From Diphasiastrum complanatum (Eukaryota; Streptophyta; Lycopodiopsida; Lycopodiales; Lycopodiaceae): a DNA stretch of 64,000 nucleotides. The stretch's first letter is position 1. Every line of letters starts with the position of its first letter. Under the pieces are notes generated by a model, which saw nothing but the letters and a program-made list of their open reading frames with translations, was not told the DNA's origin and did no database searches. Location of the stretch: NCBI GenBank assembly GCA_029204225.1, contig CM055100.1, positions 20,108,155-20,172,154 on the forward strand. The letters run 5' to 3'. Positions 50,301 to 61,701 of the stretch are shown here, piece after piece. Made by a program: the position numbers and the translations under genes.

Positions 50301-53300
50301 TTGGCCAAGTGAATGAAAGAAAATAATAGCTAAGGCAAATACTGAACATGATTTCAAACTCTGGGGGAGTTCAAGGTTGGGGGGGGGTGGAAGTGAAGTC
50401 CAACAATGACTGCAAGCAGGTATTCGGTAAGACAAAACATAGATTTTTCAAGCATTTAAGATAATAGCTGGTGGAAATTCTATTCAGTCGGCTTGCAATT
50501 GATATTTTCAGCATTAACGCCTTTGAAAAGCTTGAACCATAGTTCTCTGGCGTACACAACAAGGTCATTCCAAATGCCAAACTGAACACGTTTCATTAGA
50601 AAACATGTGAAAATGTCCCACGTTCCGTACAGAACATTATCTTTTAACTTACTTTTCAGTATTTAGACAGATAAAAATTAGTTAATCTTTTTAATGTTTC
50701 ATATGTATGGAACGTGTTTCATTCTGAAGTATGGAACACAAATTTTTGGGACAAATAACATTCCAGGATGGGTATTTAACTTTGGGCCATAGTACTGAAT
50801 GCTTAAAGCCTCTCCCAAACTCTTTTTGATCTGTTATAAGTGGTAAGAGCCATAGAAGTGGTAAGAGGGTGAATGAGGGGCCTATAACTATGAATGCAAT
50901 TTCAAAAATGGCAATACTCGTTTTAAACATATACCAGTAAGTTACGAATAGAGCCACAACTGATCTAGAGCTAAGCTATGAAAGCATCACATAAGCAAGA
51001 CTTAAGCTATGAAAGCAGCACATAAGCAAGTAGTAGCATGGAAAAGCAAGCGATATGCCAGGAAACATGGATCATAAAGAGATCATCCTAACAAAGGATA
51101 GCTAAAATAGAGAAATGTGCACCAGCATGGTCAAAAGCCCAAGGTATCCATAAGGCCCATGAATGAGAAGTAGCAATGGCACACGGTACCTTCAAGGCCC
51201 CTATCACGAGAAGAGCAGCATGCCAAAAGCTCCAGAAGGTCCAAGAAATCAATGCATCATCTAAAAAGTCATGATGCATAAACACAATAGCAACAAATCT
51301 AGAAATAGTAGAGGCCTCAACTGAAAAACTGTAGCCGAGAAACTCATCCAGAAAGACCTCATATGGATACACCAAAAACGGATGGAGAATCAGATGACCC
51401 ATCGGAACTGGCCGCAAGTGTAATCCCAAAGTACACACCAGGCGCACAAGTGAGGAATAGAAGAAATGCACTGGAACGAGGAACAGGATCCCCAACATCA
51501 ATAGCAAGCATCGGATCAATATCCACGGGTAGTTGGGAATGAGTATCAAAGCACATATGAGCAATATTGAAGTATATGGTGGCAACATCCCCAAAAACTA
51601 TCCAAGAGAGGAGAAGGAACTCTCTCAAGGTACTCTGATGGTCTTGGAAAACCAGAACAAAGTGGCAACTCAGCATCGGAGACCAAGCGATATAGAGAAA
51701 CCTGAAATGATGGGGAATCTGAAGATCACCTGGACAAACAGTAGCTGGAACGGAGGCAATAACCCAAGCCATCAGGATATGCCAAGCCTGACAATGAGCA
51801 ACAATCCAAAGAACAGATAGAGAGCCACATGCATAATCATAGAGATATCCGCACCATAGCCGATCAGTAATATGGAAAAACCAACACCAATCAGCAGGTC
51901 CAAATGGAAACCAAGCTATACGTAATAACCAGGAATGCCATATATCCATAGCATCGGCATGGACTGCAGCAAAACTATATGTAGAAACGCAAGGAGACTG
52001 AAGGATGCCCGTATACTCATCTAGAAAGATCCCAGCATATAAATACCCTAGATAAGTAATAGAAACCATCTCGCAAATATCCTCGGATGGAAAATGTGTA
52101 ACAGTAAGGGCCAAAGGCACATGAATCATGTAAGGAACCGTAGTCAAACGTGGACCCGTGAAGAACCCCATAGAAATCAGCAGGAACATCAGCCATAACG
52201 GACTCAAGAGATGGAGATATAGAGACCAATGGAGAAGATACTGCACCAACCACCGAACCAGGAGGGCGCAAAAGCAATAGTAGAAATACTACCAAGGTAT
52301 ACGGCCTGAATATCAATGAAACCAGGAATGACCACTGAATACAATATCTGTGAATCAAGGCATATAGGCAGAAGGCAGGATTGTCGGCCACTTCCCATAA
52401 ATCCCAACACCTGGCTATTGCACAAGCGCTCACCATCCACCTTCTCCTAGGTAGATAGAATGAATGGTGAGTGAGACCTCTTCTCCTTGTATACCTCCAA
52501 GGTAGGAGTCTCCAAGCCAAGCACACATCCTAGATCATGACATGTGGCAACCATGCAGGTCCACGAGTCACTGGTCAAGTCAACAGGCCCACCAGTCAAT
52601 GTTCAATTCCAAGTTGGGGTTTGGGATTGGAATACATACCCTGTGGTCGACCTACGATCATCACAGTCACCTTCCCAATCTGCATCCACAAAGCCACCAA
52701 TCTCAGGTAGACTTTCCTGCTTCTTGTACACCAAGAATTAATCAGAAGTGCCCATGACATATATCAAAATGCGCTTGGCTGCCTTCCAATGCGTTTCAAT
52801 AGGTGTTGCCATGAAAGCTCTTAAAAGTGGCAAAAGCATCCGATTTCTTTTTCAGAATGTAAATCCACGTCTTATGAGACATATCGTCTATAAAGGTGAT
52901 GAGGTAGTGCGCTCCCCCTATAGACATTGTCCTCATTGGTCCGCATAGATCTGTGTGGATGAAGTCCAAGATGTTCTTTGCCCTTGCAACTCCACCACGC
53001 TTGAATTTCTCAAGATGCTGCTTCCCATAAACATATGATTTGCAGATCGTCTTCGAATGATCTTCCATCATAGGCAATCCCTTTACCGTGTCCAGTTTTC
53101 TCATCAAGCTACTTCTTTGATTGTTATGCGTGGGCATCTATGTGGTAGAGATGTTTTGATTCTATTTGACACTAGGTCCTCACATAACAATATTAACCCT
53201 GCTTTGATTAAACGGTTAAGAGTGAGCACACAACCATCCCTGTACCAGTACATAGTCGAAATATGGGATGTGTTGTGGGTTTGCCTCTAACCATTCAAGG

Positions 53301-56300
53301 CTATACCAAGGAGTTACATTTTGAGATTACCCATTTGGTTCATTTCGATGTGGTGCTTGGAATCTATTGGCATGTGGCTAGGAAACCTTACATCGCTTGG
53401 GATACTCATGTGTAAGTTCCAACATGATGGTAAGATTCATTCCCTGCATGGTGAGCCTGACAGGCCTCCAGGACCTTTGATCACGACAACGCAGCTACGT
53501 AAGGTTCACTGTAAGTGCATGTCTTGTATGATATGTCTATTTCTACCTGTGAGTATGATGTATGTCAAGAACAAAGTAACCTTACTAAGAACCTAGATCG
53601 TCAAATTAGGGAGTAATTTATAGATGTGTTCACAAGTGAACTCCCATCTCGTGTCACCGCTCACTAGACAGCAGGGGCTTTTGTTTCTTCCATCCTCCCC
53701 CCCCCCCTTCAACGCACCGGGTGGGGCCCAAAGCTGAGAGCACAGCAGGACACCTACGTTTTACCCCCTAAAAAAATGTGGAGCATAAGATTGAGTTAAT
53801 TCCTGGATCATCTCCTGTTAATAGGCCACCTTATAGAATGAATTTGAAAGAGGAGGAAAAGGTGTGAAGCATGATTGAGGACTATCTTGCCAAAGGGCAG
53901 GTAAGACCAAGCTTCTCCCCCTTTGCCTCTCCGATCATTCTGGTAAAAAAGAAGGATGGGTCTTGGAGAATGTGTGTGGATTATCAAGGCTTGAACAAGA
54001 TAACAATTAAGCATTAATATCCTATGCCATCTATAGATGATCTTTTGGATGCCCTTCATGGTGCTACAGTGTTTAGCAAAATTGACCTGGTTATCATCAA
54101 CTGAGATTTTGCAAAGAGGATGTGTATAAGACTACCTTCCAAACTTGCTTGAATTTTTAGTTATGCCCTTTGGATTGACTAACACCCCTGCAACATATAT
54201 GATATTAATGAATGATGTGCTTAAACCGTTTATGGGTAAATTTGTAGTTAACTTTGTTCATGGTATCCTTGTTTACAATTGTGGTAACGTTGCACATGTG
54301 AGTCACCTTAGAACTATGTTGTCAACTTTGAGGGAAAACATATTATTTGCTAATGATAAAAAGAGAGAATTATTTAGAAAGAAAATTGTATATTTGGGTT
54401 TTATAGTGTCAGCTGATGGGAGAAAACCAGATCCTCAGAAAGTTGTTCTTCTTGCTTGGCCTGTTCTTACATACTTGACAGCATTAAGAAGCTTTCTTGG
54501 ATCAGCTGTGTTTTATCGTAAAGGTGTGAAAATTATTCACACACAATATGTTTCAAAAGAATACATGGAAAGAATAGACAAAGGTTCAACAGCAAAGTTT
54601 CAATGCATTGAAACGGGCTGTAGCTAACTTCGTCACTTTAAAATTGTTGACCCTCAGAAACCATTTGTTGTTCAAACAGATGCAAGTGACATCGTCGTTG
54701 GAGCAATTTTGATGCAAGAGGGTAGGCATGTTGCCTTTGAGAGCTTTGTATTATTTGTATGGTCCTAAATTCCATGTGTACACCAACCATAACACTTTCA
54801 GATATTTCTGCAACCAGCCGGACCTCAGAGGGCGGCAAGCTAGGTGGGCTGAGTTGATGCAGGAATTTCACATGGAAAAATTCGGTACAAGGGTGCCGAA
54901 AATCGTGTGGCTGATGCATTATCTCGTATATTGTATCAGATGTCTTTTGTGGTCATTGAAAATGACCTGATTGCTGAGATTAGACAAGCTCAGCAAGAGG
55001 ATCCTCATTGTCAAGGAATTGTCAGATAGGCAAATCTTGCACAAGTAGAATCTCAGGATGAGAGTTTTGGTCTCTTTGCTCACACTTACCTTAGATATAC
55101 CATAGATGATGGTATGGTCAAGAGAAATGGCAAACTTCCCATTCTAGCTAGCTGCGTAAGAAGATTGTCCATTTATGTCACGATAGCCCTATTGCAGGTC
55201 ATCCTGGTGTGGATAAGACCTATGAATTGACCTTACGTAACTTCCAATGGCTTAAGCTTGAAAAGGATATTTACCATTATGTGACGCACTGTTTGAAGTG
55301 CCAAGTCAATAAAGCCAAAAGGATTAAAACTCCTGGAGTTTTTTACACCCACTACCTGTGCCAAAAGGAAGATGGGAGAGTATCTGCATGGACTTTGTCA
55401 CCAACTTGCCTCGTACGCAGTAACAGCATGACTCTATGATGGCTCATTTTATTCCAACAAATAAAAAGATTGATGCGTCTGAAGTAGCTAACCTATTTAT
55501 CGAGCATGTGTTCAGACTTCATGGGTTACAGTCATCCATAGTGTCTAATAGAGATACTCAGTTTACTGGGAGCTTTTGGACGGCAGTTATGGCCGAACTG
55601 GAAGTCCAATTGAGAATGAGTAGACAGATGGCCAAATTGAGAGAGTCAACCAAACCTTAGAGGATATGCTTAGGGCATTTGTTGGGGATAAGCAAACACA
55701 GTGGGAGAAGTACTTGCCATTGTTGGAGTTTGCTTACAATGACAAAAAAAATGTAAGTACTAAAATTAGCCCTTTCGAGCTTAATTATATATTTAGGCCA
55801 TCTAGCCCGGTAGGAATTCCTCAGAAAGTGCCTAGTGCGGCTGATTTCCTAACTCAAATAAACGACATGCTTGGGTTAGCAAAAGTTAATGTAAGAAAAT
55901 TGATGGATCGAGCTAAGTCTTATGTTGATCGGCATCACAAGCCTAGAGAGTTTGTGGTAGGAGACATGGTGTTTCTCCCAGTACCCAAGAACTCCCTGAC
56001 CCTTAAGACAGGCAAATGTTACAAGTTATCCCCTCGTTATTGTGGACCCTAGAAAGTTGTTAAAAGAATCAGTGATGTTTCTTATAAGTTAAGATTTGCC
56101 TAAAACTTTTAAAGTGCATCCTGTATTCCATGTTTCTAGATTGAAACGGGTTTTAAATAATGGCAATAACTTGTTTTCTAATGGTCTTTTTGCATTCCAG
56201 AAGCAAGGAGAAGTAACCCATGGGCCAACGAGGGTATTGATTAGGCGGGAGAGGCGCTTATGCAACCGTCTGATCCGTGAGTACTTGGTAGGCCTCTTTC

Positions 56301-59300
56301 TAATGCTACTTGGGAGACCACGTACAGTCTGCATGCACAGTACCCTAGCTTCACCATCGCGGACGATGTAACCTGAGGGGGGGAAGGGGATGTTACAGCT
56401 GTTACTCCCTGTCCCGGTTGTTTACTGGTTTATGTACAGATGTACTTTTTGTAGATACGAAAATGGCTAGGTAACAACCTGTGGTGACCTTTGTAACAGA
56501 AATGTAAATAAAAATGTTAATTGAGCTTCTAAGCCTCTAAGTTACATGTTGCTTTGGTGTAGGGTCCTGGGTCATTAATTAGGAGTGGCTATGCTCACTG
56601 GGACACTTGGTCCAATGAATGAGTGACACATGTCAAGGTTGATCGGTCAAAGATGACACATGTCACATGCTCACTGGGACACTTGGTCCAGAGTGTATTG
56701 AGTGACACATGTCAGCTTACTCACTTGCCTATGCGTTAGGGTACTACCAAGTGGCAAGTGTCGACTTTGCATGAAGTTGGCCATGTGTCGACGTTAGGAT
56801 GGGTAAGGGTTAAGGGGTGCTTGAGGATTGTGCATAAGTGAGCCTAGAGAGAGACATTCCTCATCATAATCTATGCAGCAAAGGTTGGGAGAATACAAGC
56901 AGCCAGCTCCACCATGTTTCATGCTTTCTAATGTTTGTACATGCAAGGAAATCAATAGGGATCGAGGTTTCAGATTGTTGTGCACACGATATGCTAAGTT
57001 TTGAGTGAAGTTTCAAATTAGGAGTCTGACAAGTGGATGCTATGGAAGTCATGTTAAAACAAATTCTATAACAATTGAAGCTTGGCAAAGGTATACCTCC
57101 TACCAATAAAGGTAGTGCAATGGCAGTTAAAGCTGCAAATACTTTGTCAAGTGGAAAAGAAGCTTAATGGCTTCCAAGAAAAGGAAGCTACCATCATCAA
57201 GGATTTGAAGGCCCCCCTAGTGTAAAGGAGTAGTCGCAATGCTTACTACAGATGTTGTGGAGAACTGGCTACAGAAATTGGAATCAACTTTCACAAAGAG
57301 TGGAATGCATGGTGATACAAAGATGATAGCTGAAGCCACATACCATTTTCAAGAATCGGCTCAAAGGTGGTGGCAAAAGTTTGACTTGGTTCGAACCACT
57401 TCGAAAGCCTTTCAACAGATGATCATGTAGAAATGGCTGCCTATGGATGAAAAGAATCGTTCCATGCAACAATGGACGAATCTTAAGCAAGGCAACACGA
57501 ATGTAGCTGACACAAACAGGGAAGCCATTTTGAGGATACTTTAAGAAGTTCCCATGTTTGTAGACATGATTAACCTTTTCCATAACTTTGAGACATTTGC
57601 TTGAAAATTGACTCCCTTGGTCATTTTTTTAGCATCTTCCAAGCTACCACAAATATGTAAGGATCTCACCAACATCCACCATCATGACAATCATATGTAG
57701 GAAAAAGAACTACAAATATCAACATCAAATTTCATGCATCAACACCCATGTTTGAAACTTGTATTTCATAAGTAGTTGGCTCCCCCTTTTTTTTTTTTTC
57801 TTGAATTGAACCAACTTCAATTCTCCTGGTAATTTCATAAGTTACTCCCCTTGGGTGTACACTTCTTGTATGGATTCCTGTCTTTAACCACTCTCCAACA
57901 ATGATATAAATAGAATGTCATCCATGAACATAAACCAAATATGCAAGTAATAGAGCATCCCAAATAGAAAGATAAAACATATACAATACTTCCTCACATA
58001 AAGTAACTGATACTCCCCCTCAAATACTTTCTCACACAAAGCACTTGACATTATCTTCTCTATTGAATCTCCTGCCTCTATCTCACACATAGAGTGACTT
58101 GCCCAAAACAACTTTCCAACTTAGAAAGCATCTCATCATGACATCTATATATTCTGACACTTTGTCATACGCAAACTTCCCAACTGGTGTACGTCCATCT
58201 TCCTTGAAGAAACCTACTTAAGACTTCATATTGATTTTCTAAGCCTAATCAATAACCTGTCAATTCATAGATTTGAACCTTGTTGTTTTTCTTGAGGCTA
58301 AACAACATCCTGTACTCCTGATTTTCAACGGCTAATCAACAACCTTAGCTTCCAAATCTTATTGGAAACAACAAAATCTACCACATGATAGAACATGAAC
58401 TTGGATAGGTTGAAGAACTTGAAGAAACTATTTTTCTCCAACTCAAAACAGATATCTTCCTAGAAGAATTGATCTCACTTGGTACCACCACATGAACAAT
58501 CAACTCTAACTTGTATCGTATCTAGGAATTACTTGACAACCACAGCAAACAATCACTTCGATTAATCATAAATCTCAAGTGATACTAGTTCATATAGACA
58601 AGAAAGTTTCTACCACATAACCAAGCTACTATGACCCTGAATAGAAACCAAACCGATACAATGTAGAATGACAACCACATAGCTTGCCACACCTGTCACT
58701 TGTAACAATGAACTTATCATTTGCCACCATGATAAGAAACTATGAATCAATGAAGCATCCTCTTAAATATCGATCTACCTATATAAACTCATAGTCTATA
58801 CTTCTCATGCAATTTCCTCTTAGAGTCTACACCTTTGTCAATTCCAACCTTGACAAAACCTTGTCCAATCTTAGAACTTTTGAAGTTGACGTTCCTTCAA
58901 TATGCTGATTGAGAGCTGCTTCTGCAGTGACATGTGATCACTAACTGTCTTCCCCTACCATCTCCCTCGTCGTTGCTTGTTTCACGTGATTTTCCTTTTC
59001 CTGTGAGTTAACCCTTCCACTTTGCAATGAAACTTTTCTGATTACTCTTTCCTTTCTTCACCATGCACCTTGATTGCAAAACAACTCCTAGTTGAAATGT
59101 CGGTCGTTACTCCTGAGACCTCCTTTTGCATGTATCAAGGTTCTTCCGTTTCCTAAACCTCGGTAATCTGCTACTACAAAAGACAGCCATTGCATCCTAG
59201 CAATCTGTGCATGTCCATGCTTCCTTGCATGTATACCAATTACTTCCAACAGTAATTGACAATATGTAGTGATCCACCAATAGAGTTCTGATTAGTAGCA

Positions 59301-61701
59301 ACTTGTCTCCAACAATAGACTGATCTGTAACTATTTCCAACCTCCTGATCACGCAGGAGCACGAGAATGGAGAGGTGACCAGCATCGGAAGACCTACTTT
59401 TGTGGTCCTCCATGATCTTCTCAAACACCTGCAAATTTGTGATCTCCCACAGAACTATCCAGCCCATGGTTCCATGAATAACCTCCAGTTCACGTAGGAG
59501 CACTAACCTCCAGTTCACAGCCTTTTGACAGTGACTTCCAGCAATCTGCCTCCTTGACCAGTAGCAATTTGGCTTCTAGCCAGCAGCAACATGCATAGAA
59601 TTCCTTCAAAATCTACAATAGCATCTGGTTCTTCAATAGCAAGTGCTCACGATCCAACAACACCATAAATCCGTCCCTGCAACAATCTGAAAAGTGAGTC
59701 TTCCATCTAATCTGCCCTGCAGATATGTTGAAGATCTTTCAGCTATCTGAAATCTGAAAAATTGATCTATTTTCAATGTCTCGTCTTGCATATTTGTAGG
59801 CTATCCTCCAACAATCTGCCTTCAGTAATCTGCCTTGTAGAAGTGTTGCAATCCACCTGAAAAGATTTTTGTGGTGATTGCCCTGCGCTGCCACTTTCTC
59901 AACTTAGACTTAACAGACTGCCTCCAGCGACCTGAGATCTAAGGGAGACTTCATAGTCTCCTCATACAACACAGCTCCTCCTTGTAGCACCGAATCTCCT
60001 TCCACGAAGCTACCACCCTTGTAGATGAAGATCAAAATTGTGATCTGGCTACACCACCTCAACACCTTGAAGATGGTCCGATCAACCTGCATATGATGAT
60101 TGACTCCGTTCATTGAGTACTTCCTTGTTCTCTTGAATCTTGAACCATGCTTTGATACCATGTTAGAAAACCATCTTCATACAAGTAACCCAAGACAAGA
60201 TTCCTATTGTTGTAGCCAAACACATGAGAGAGAATTCAAGTGATAGGAAACTCCAACTATGTCCCATTGCGCACTACATACTTATAGACTTTGGTCTATG
60301 CCAAAAGGAAAAGGAAAAGGAAAAAGCAATCTAAGAGCAATTGCCTAATTAATGTCTCTATATGAACATTAACTCTAACAATTGTAACTTGCATAAAAGC
60401 CATTCCATTTGCAATAGGCCTTTAATCACACAAAACCCCAAGCCCTATAGTTCAATTTAGGGTTTAAAGTTTAAAAGAATTTGTTTGTATCTAAGAACTC
60501 TAAATAGTGGGCCAAACAACAACTAAAAATAGTTGTAGAAATAGGATACCCTCTTACAAATCATGCTTCTAAGAAGCTACAAAACTCTTATTAGTTGTAA
60601 GAGCATGGCTTAGCAGGAACGTCCCAAGATTGAACATACCCCTACATTGATGCCTTGCTATTCACATCAGGCACGACCGACAATCCAAAAGTATTGATTA
60701 CCAATTTAGAACATTTCTCGAGCGATCACGCCCCTGATGGAAGGAAGCGTCAACAAACTTGTTTTATTTTGGCTAGTTATTGAGGAGTGTAAAAAGGAAC
60801 AACTTTGTATAAAGCTTAGATTTTGTTGTAGAAGGAAAAATCCAGCTGGTTCTCAAAGGAAGTGTTGCTAGATAATCATTTGTTGATGAAGCAACTTCAT
60901 GTGATAGCTATGCCATTCTAGTGTTTTTGTGTCTCAATAATAAATAATCAACCATATAGTCAACTAGTAAATGAGGCACAAAGTTTGCAGACAAGTACTC
61001 TCTCTTGTCTTTTTCGTCCCATCTTCCATCACCTCCTTGCTGACCCCAAATCTCTTTTTCTTATTTCCCTTGCATGAGTTAAAATTGCAAGTCCCTTCTA
61101 TTTCTCTAGCCTCTCATCTGTTCACTTATGTTCTTCCCAACGTTGTAGAATTTAATGCCCCTTACTAAGGGACACATAGGCTTGGAGGTGAATTTGAAAG
61201 AGAACACGGTGATGATTTTTAACACATCTACATTCTCCATAGACAAGTAGACTTTCATGCTAGGGTGGCCAACCACTCAAAATGTTTTCTTCTTTTCTAT
61301 ATCTAGATTATTCCTCAGACGCGAGTCTCTAACATCAGGAAGGAAACTGCTATTCTACTAGGAAGTTAGAGTCTTCCTTAGTATGTCACAATTACTTGCA
61401 AAAGGATATCCAAGTTCTCATTAATTTGCTATATTGATATTAGATTATTATCTTTTCAATTGGTCCCATATACGACTGTTGTCAATTCAGATTCTTTCAT
61501 TCTAATGATTCTATTCTATTTCTAGACATACAAAGAAAGAGAAAACAACTTTGCTCATAAGAAAACAACAAATGTCTATTCTTTTAAGCTAAAAATTGAA
61601 AGTTGTGCCATAATAAATGTCAAAAGTACCAATCAATACAAGTGCTTTGACATCATCTCTTCGTGTCGCCTCCTCAAAATTAGCCCTCAAATCTCGAAGA
61701 A
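37228..61701 (-). CDS. MFP: Peroxisomal multifunctional protein (MFP2/AIM1-like), 5'-partial
   Basis: Enoyl-CoA hydratase/3-hydroxyacyl-CoA dehydrogenase of peroxisomal fatty-acid beta-oxidation. Seventeen exons: 61701-61630, 50221-50159, 50038-49979, 49666-49599, 49212-49131, 49020-48965, 44893-44591, 43077-42991, 42608-42434, 41651-41530, 39991-39828, 39648-39394, 39250-39129, 39018-38897, 38729-38581, 37492-37354 and 37263-37228. All are GT-AG with matching phases and no stop: 690 residues, close to MFP2 (725 aa) minus its N-terminus. The hydratase half has GGKFCGGADI, IEGLALGGGLELAM and LGLPEQQLGIIPGYGG, keeping both catalytic Glu. The dehydrogenase half has the Rossmann motif VVGGGFIGSG and the HFF, LLEIV and NCTG motifs with several changes. 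The C-terminus SRL is a type 1 peroxisomal signal. The first exon, expected to encode about 30 aa with PPVN, was not found up to 64000. Introns reach 11.4 kb and contain TEs. MFP2 versus AIM1 cannot be decided here. Confidence 0.93.
40855..41035. repeat. CpG-rich patch with direct repeat in MFP intron
   Basis: A GC/CpG-rich island in an AT-rich intron, dense in cgaatt and cgcgaa words. Two 30-bp copies (40921-40950 and 40978-41007, starting tcgacctg) differ at three positions. Confidence 0.8.
43089..43265. repeat. Second copy of LINE 3' segment, with CT/CA microsatellite
   Basis: Matches 43538-43665 in direct orientation (agatatcaagtgcacagcac..., cagccaaat.aagga..., atatgcaataa.ttccacagta). 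It is interrupted here by a (CT)n(CA)n tract at 43178-43211. It ends about 12 bp from the 3' splice site of the MFP exon at 43077. Confidence 0.8.
43555..44257 (-). mobile_element. LINE (non-LTR) reverse transcriptase fragment in MFP intron
   Basis: The minus strand shows RT blocks of plant LINEs in order: RRGWAIEDLEAELL (44257-44050), FGFPPAWCTNI (about 43985), KLENYRTIMIGHVG (about 43910) and CCLVDFRKAFDSIPCHLL (about 43750), then QRLRDLGFSKV. Frameshifts and stops separate them. It lies in the MFP intron 43078-44590, same strand as the gene. Confidence 0.85.
44345..44442. repeat. (GA)n(AGA)n(CAA)n compound microsatellite
   Basis: GA repeats to about 44394, then AGA/GAA triplets, then CAA triplets to 44442. 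Intronic. Confidence 0.97.
46130..46872 (-). mobile_element. Ty1/copia 3' end: RNase H C-terminus and LTR relic
   Basis: Minus strand: GCFSWSSKKQNTIALSTTE and AEF-like context, VILCDS, LLRNPIYHTRAKHIEIKYHF, then DVLTKPLSRDKFGMFREKL, the usual copia RNase H end and C-terminus, with a few stops and shifts. A purine-rich run (about 46346-46360) follows, and the DNA to about 46130 is probably LTR. The element sits in the 4.1-kb MFP intron 44894-48964. Its 5' pol and gag are missing. Confidence 0.88.
46880..48500. other. Intron DNA with unassigned open stretches
   Basis: Two plus-strand stretches read as acidic or charged peptides (46743-47141; 48060-48507 with EVETLRQKQMQEIQDLY), and a minus frame of 173 codons covers 47838-48359. 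Degraded transposase tails are possible, but no domain was recognised. Confidence 0.35.
49748..49835 (-). other. Candidate frame-breaking exon in MFP intron
   Basis: An 88-base segment with a good acceptor (ctctgcag before 49835) and donor (cttgccag/gtaaaa at 49748), between the exons at 50038-49979 and 49666-49599. Those two exons join in phase without it. Inclusion would bring an in-frame TAA after about 11 codons and shift the frame. Another frame is fully open (SLPSGCFLILDIGSGKVDA). No transcript evidence is available. Confidence 0.35.
51088..52526 (-). other. Long unassigned minus-strand open stretch, Trp-rich
   Basis: Three overlapping minus frames (52526-52017, 52249-51359, 51594-51088), the middle one 296 codons, encode hydrophobic, Trp/Cys/His-rich sequence with no family I recognise. 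It lies inside the 11.4-kb MFP intron, adjoining a copia fragment on the same strand, so it may be the 3' non-coding part and LTR of that element read by chance. No start context or splice evidence supports a host gene. Confidence 0.35.
52600..53110 (-). mobile_element. Ty1/copia fragment, integrase joined to RNase H
   Basis: Minus strand: pre-integrase/integrase start (VKGLPMMEDH, YGKQHLEKFKRGG, IHTDLCGPM, LITFIDDMSHKTWIYILKKK), which runs at about 52805 straight into the RT/RNase H connection (TPIETHWKAAKRILIY) and GGFVDADWEGDCDDRRSTTG. The integrase C-terminus and all RT are deleted. It abuts a plus-strand gypsy protease at about 53100. Confidence 0.9.
53110..56376 (+). mobile_element. Ty3/gypsy chromovirus pol, decayed, in MFP intron
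   Basis: Protease with the active site altered to FDTRS (about 53160), homologous to the 10.3-kb copy. RT (MCVDYQGLNKIT, MPFGLTNTPATY) has the catalytic Asp pair changed to His-Gly (FVHGIL, 54259-54264). RNase H (QTDASDIVVGAIL, VADALSR) and integrase (HDSPIAGHPGVDKT, SIVSNRDTQFTGSFW, WEKYLPLLEFAYND, HHKPREFVVGDMVFLP) follow. The C-terminal block HPVFHVSRLKRVL is followed by a chromodomain (RRERRLCNRLIREYLV, then a shift, PLSNATWETTYSLHAQYP) ending in TGA at 56374. Many stops and shifts. The chromodomain places it in the chromovirus clade. Confidence 0.93.
56376..56390 (+). promoter_or_regulatory. Polypurine tract
   Basis: A 15-base purine-only run overlapping the pol stop and immediately followed by tgttac, the LTR start. 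It is the plus-strand DNA priming site of the chromovirus. Confidence 0.9.
56391..57030 (+). mobile_element. 3' LTR of the chromovirus (right end approximate)
   Basis: Starts tgttacagctg directly after the polypurine tract. It contains a 23-bp direct repeat (tgctcactgggacacttggt..., near 56590 and 56667) and several gacacatgtca words. The right end is placed near ctgaca at about 57030, but no 5' LTR exists in the window to confirm it. Confidence 0.7.
57110..57545 (+). mobile_element. Ty3/gypsy gag fragment
   Basis: The plus frame 57239-57430 reads TTDVVENWLQKLESTF and ESAQRWWQKF. It aligns by eye with the gag core of the 9-kb element (TTDVVDQWLHKWEEYF, FADKWWRKLL). A TAG at 57428 interrupts it, and the match continues weakly to about 57545. 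It follows the LTR in the same orientation. Confidence 0.75.
57590..60148 (-). mobile_element. Internal region of minus-strand LTR element, no coding domains seen
   Basis: Lies left of the minus-strand primer site. The only minus frames are short; 60161-59910 (83 codons) starts inside the primer site. caatctg words recur at about 59300-59850. No gag, protease, RT or integrase motif was found, so this is a non-autonomous (LARD-like) or heavily decayed element. The left LTR was not found. Confidence 0.45.
60149..60160 (-). promoter_or_regulatory. Primer-binding site, minus strand
   Basis: gctttgatacca is the reverse complement of tggtatcaaagc, which differs by one base from the plant initiator-Met primer site. 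It directly abuts the LTR edge. Confidence 0.85.
60161..60380 (-). mobile_element. 220-bp LTR with TGTTAG...CTAACA ends
   Basis: Begins tgttagaaaacc next to the primer site and ends aactctaaca, giving perfect 6-bp terminal inverted repeats, the normal LTR signature. Size and end sequence fit copia-type LTRs. Confidence 0.85.
60381..61629. other. MFP intron, nothing recognised
   Basis: AT-rich intronic DNA between the 220-bp LTR and the 72-bp exon at 61630-61701. No coding or repeat structure seen. Confidence 0.5.

Noticed and set aside
57884-58111. FMDDILFI resembling a copia RT active site
   Set aside because: No flanking RT blocks on either side; a chance match in AT-rich DNA.
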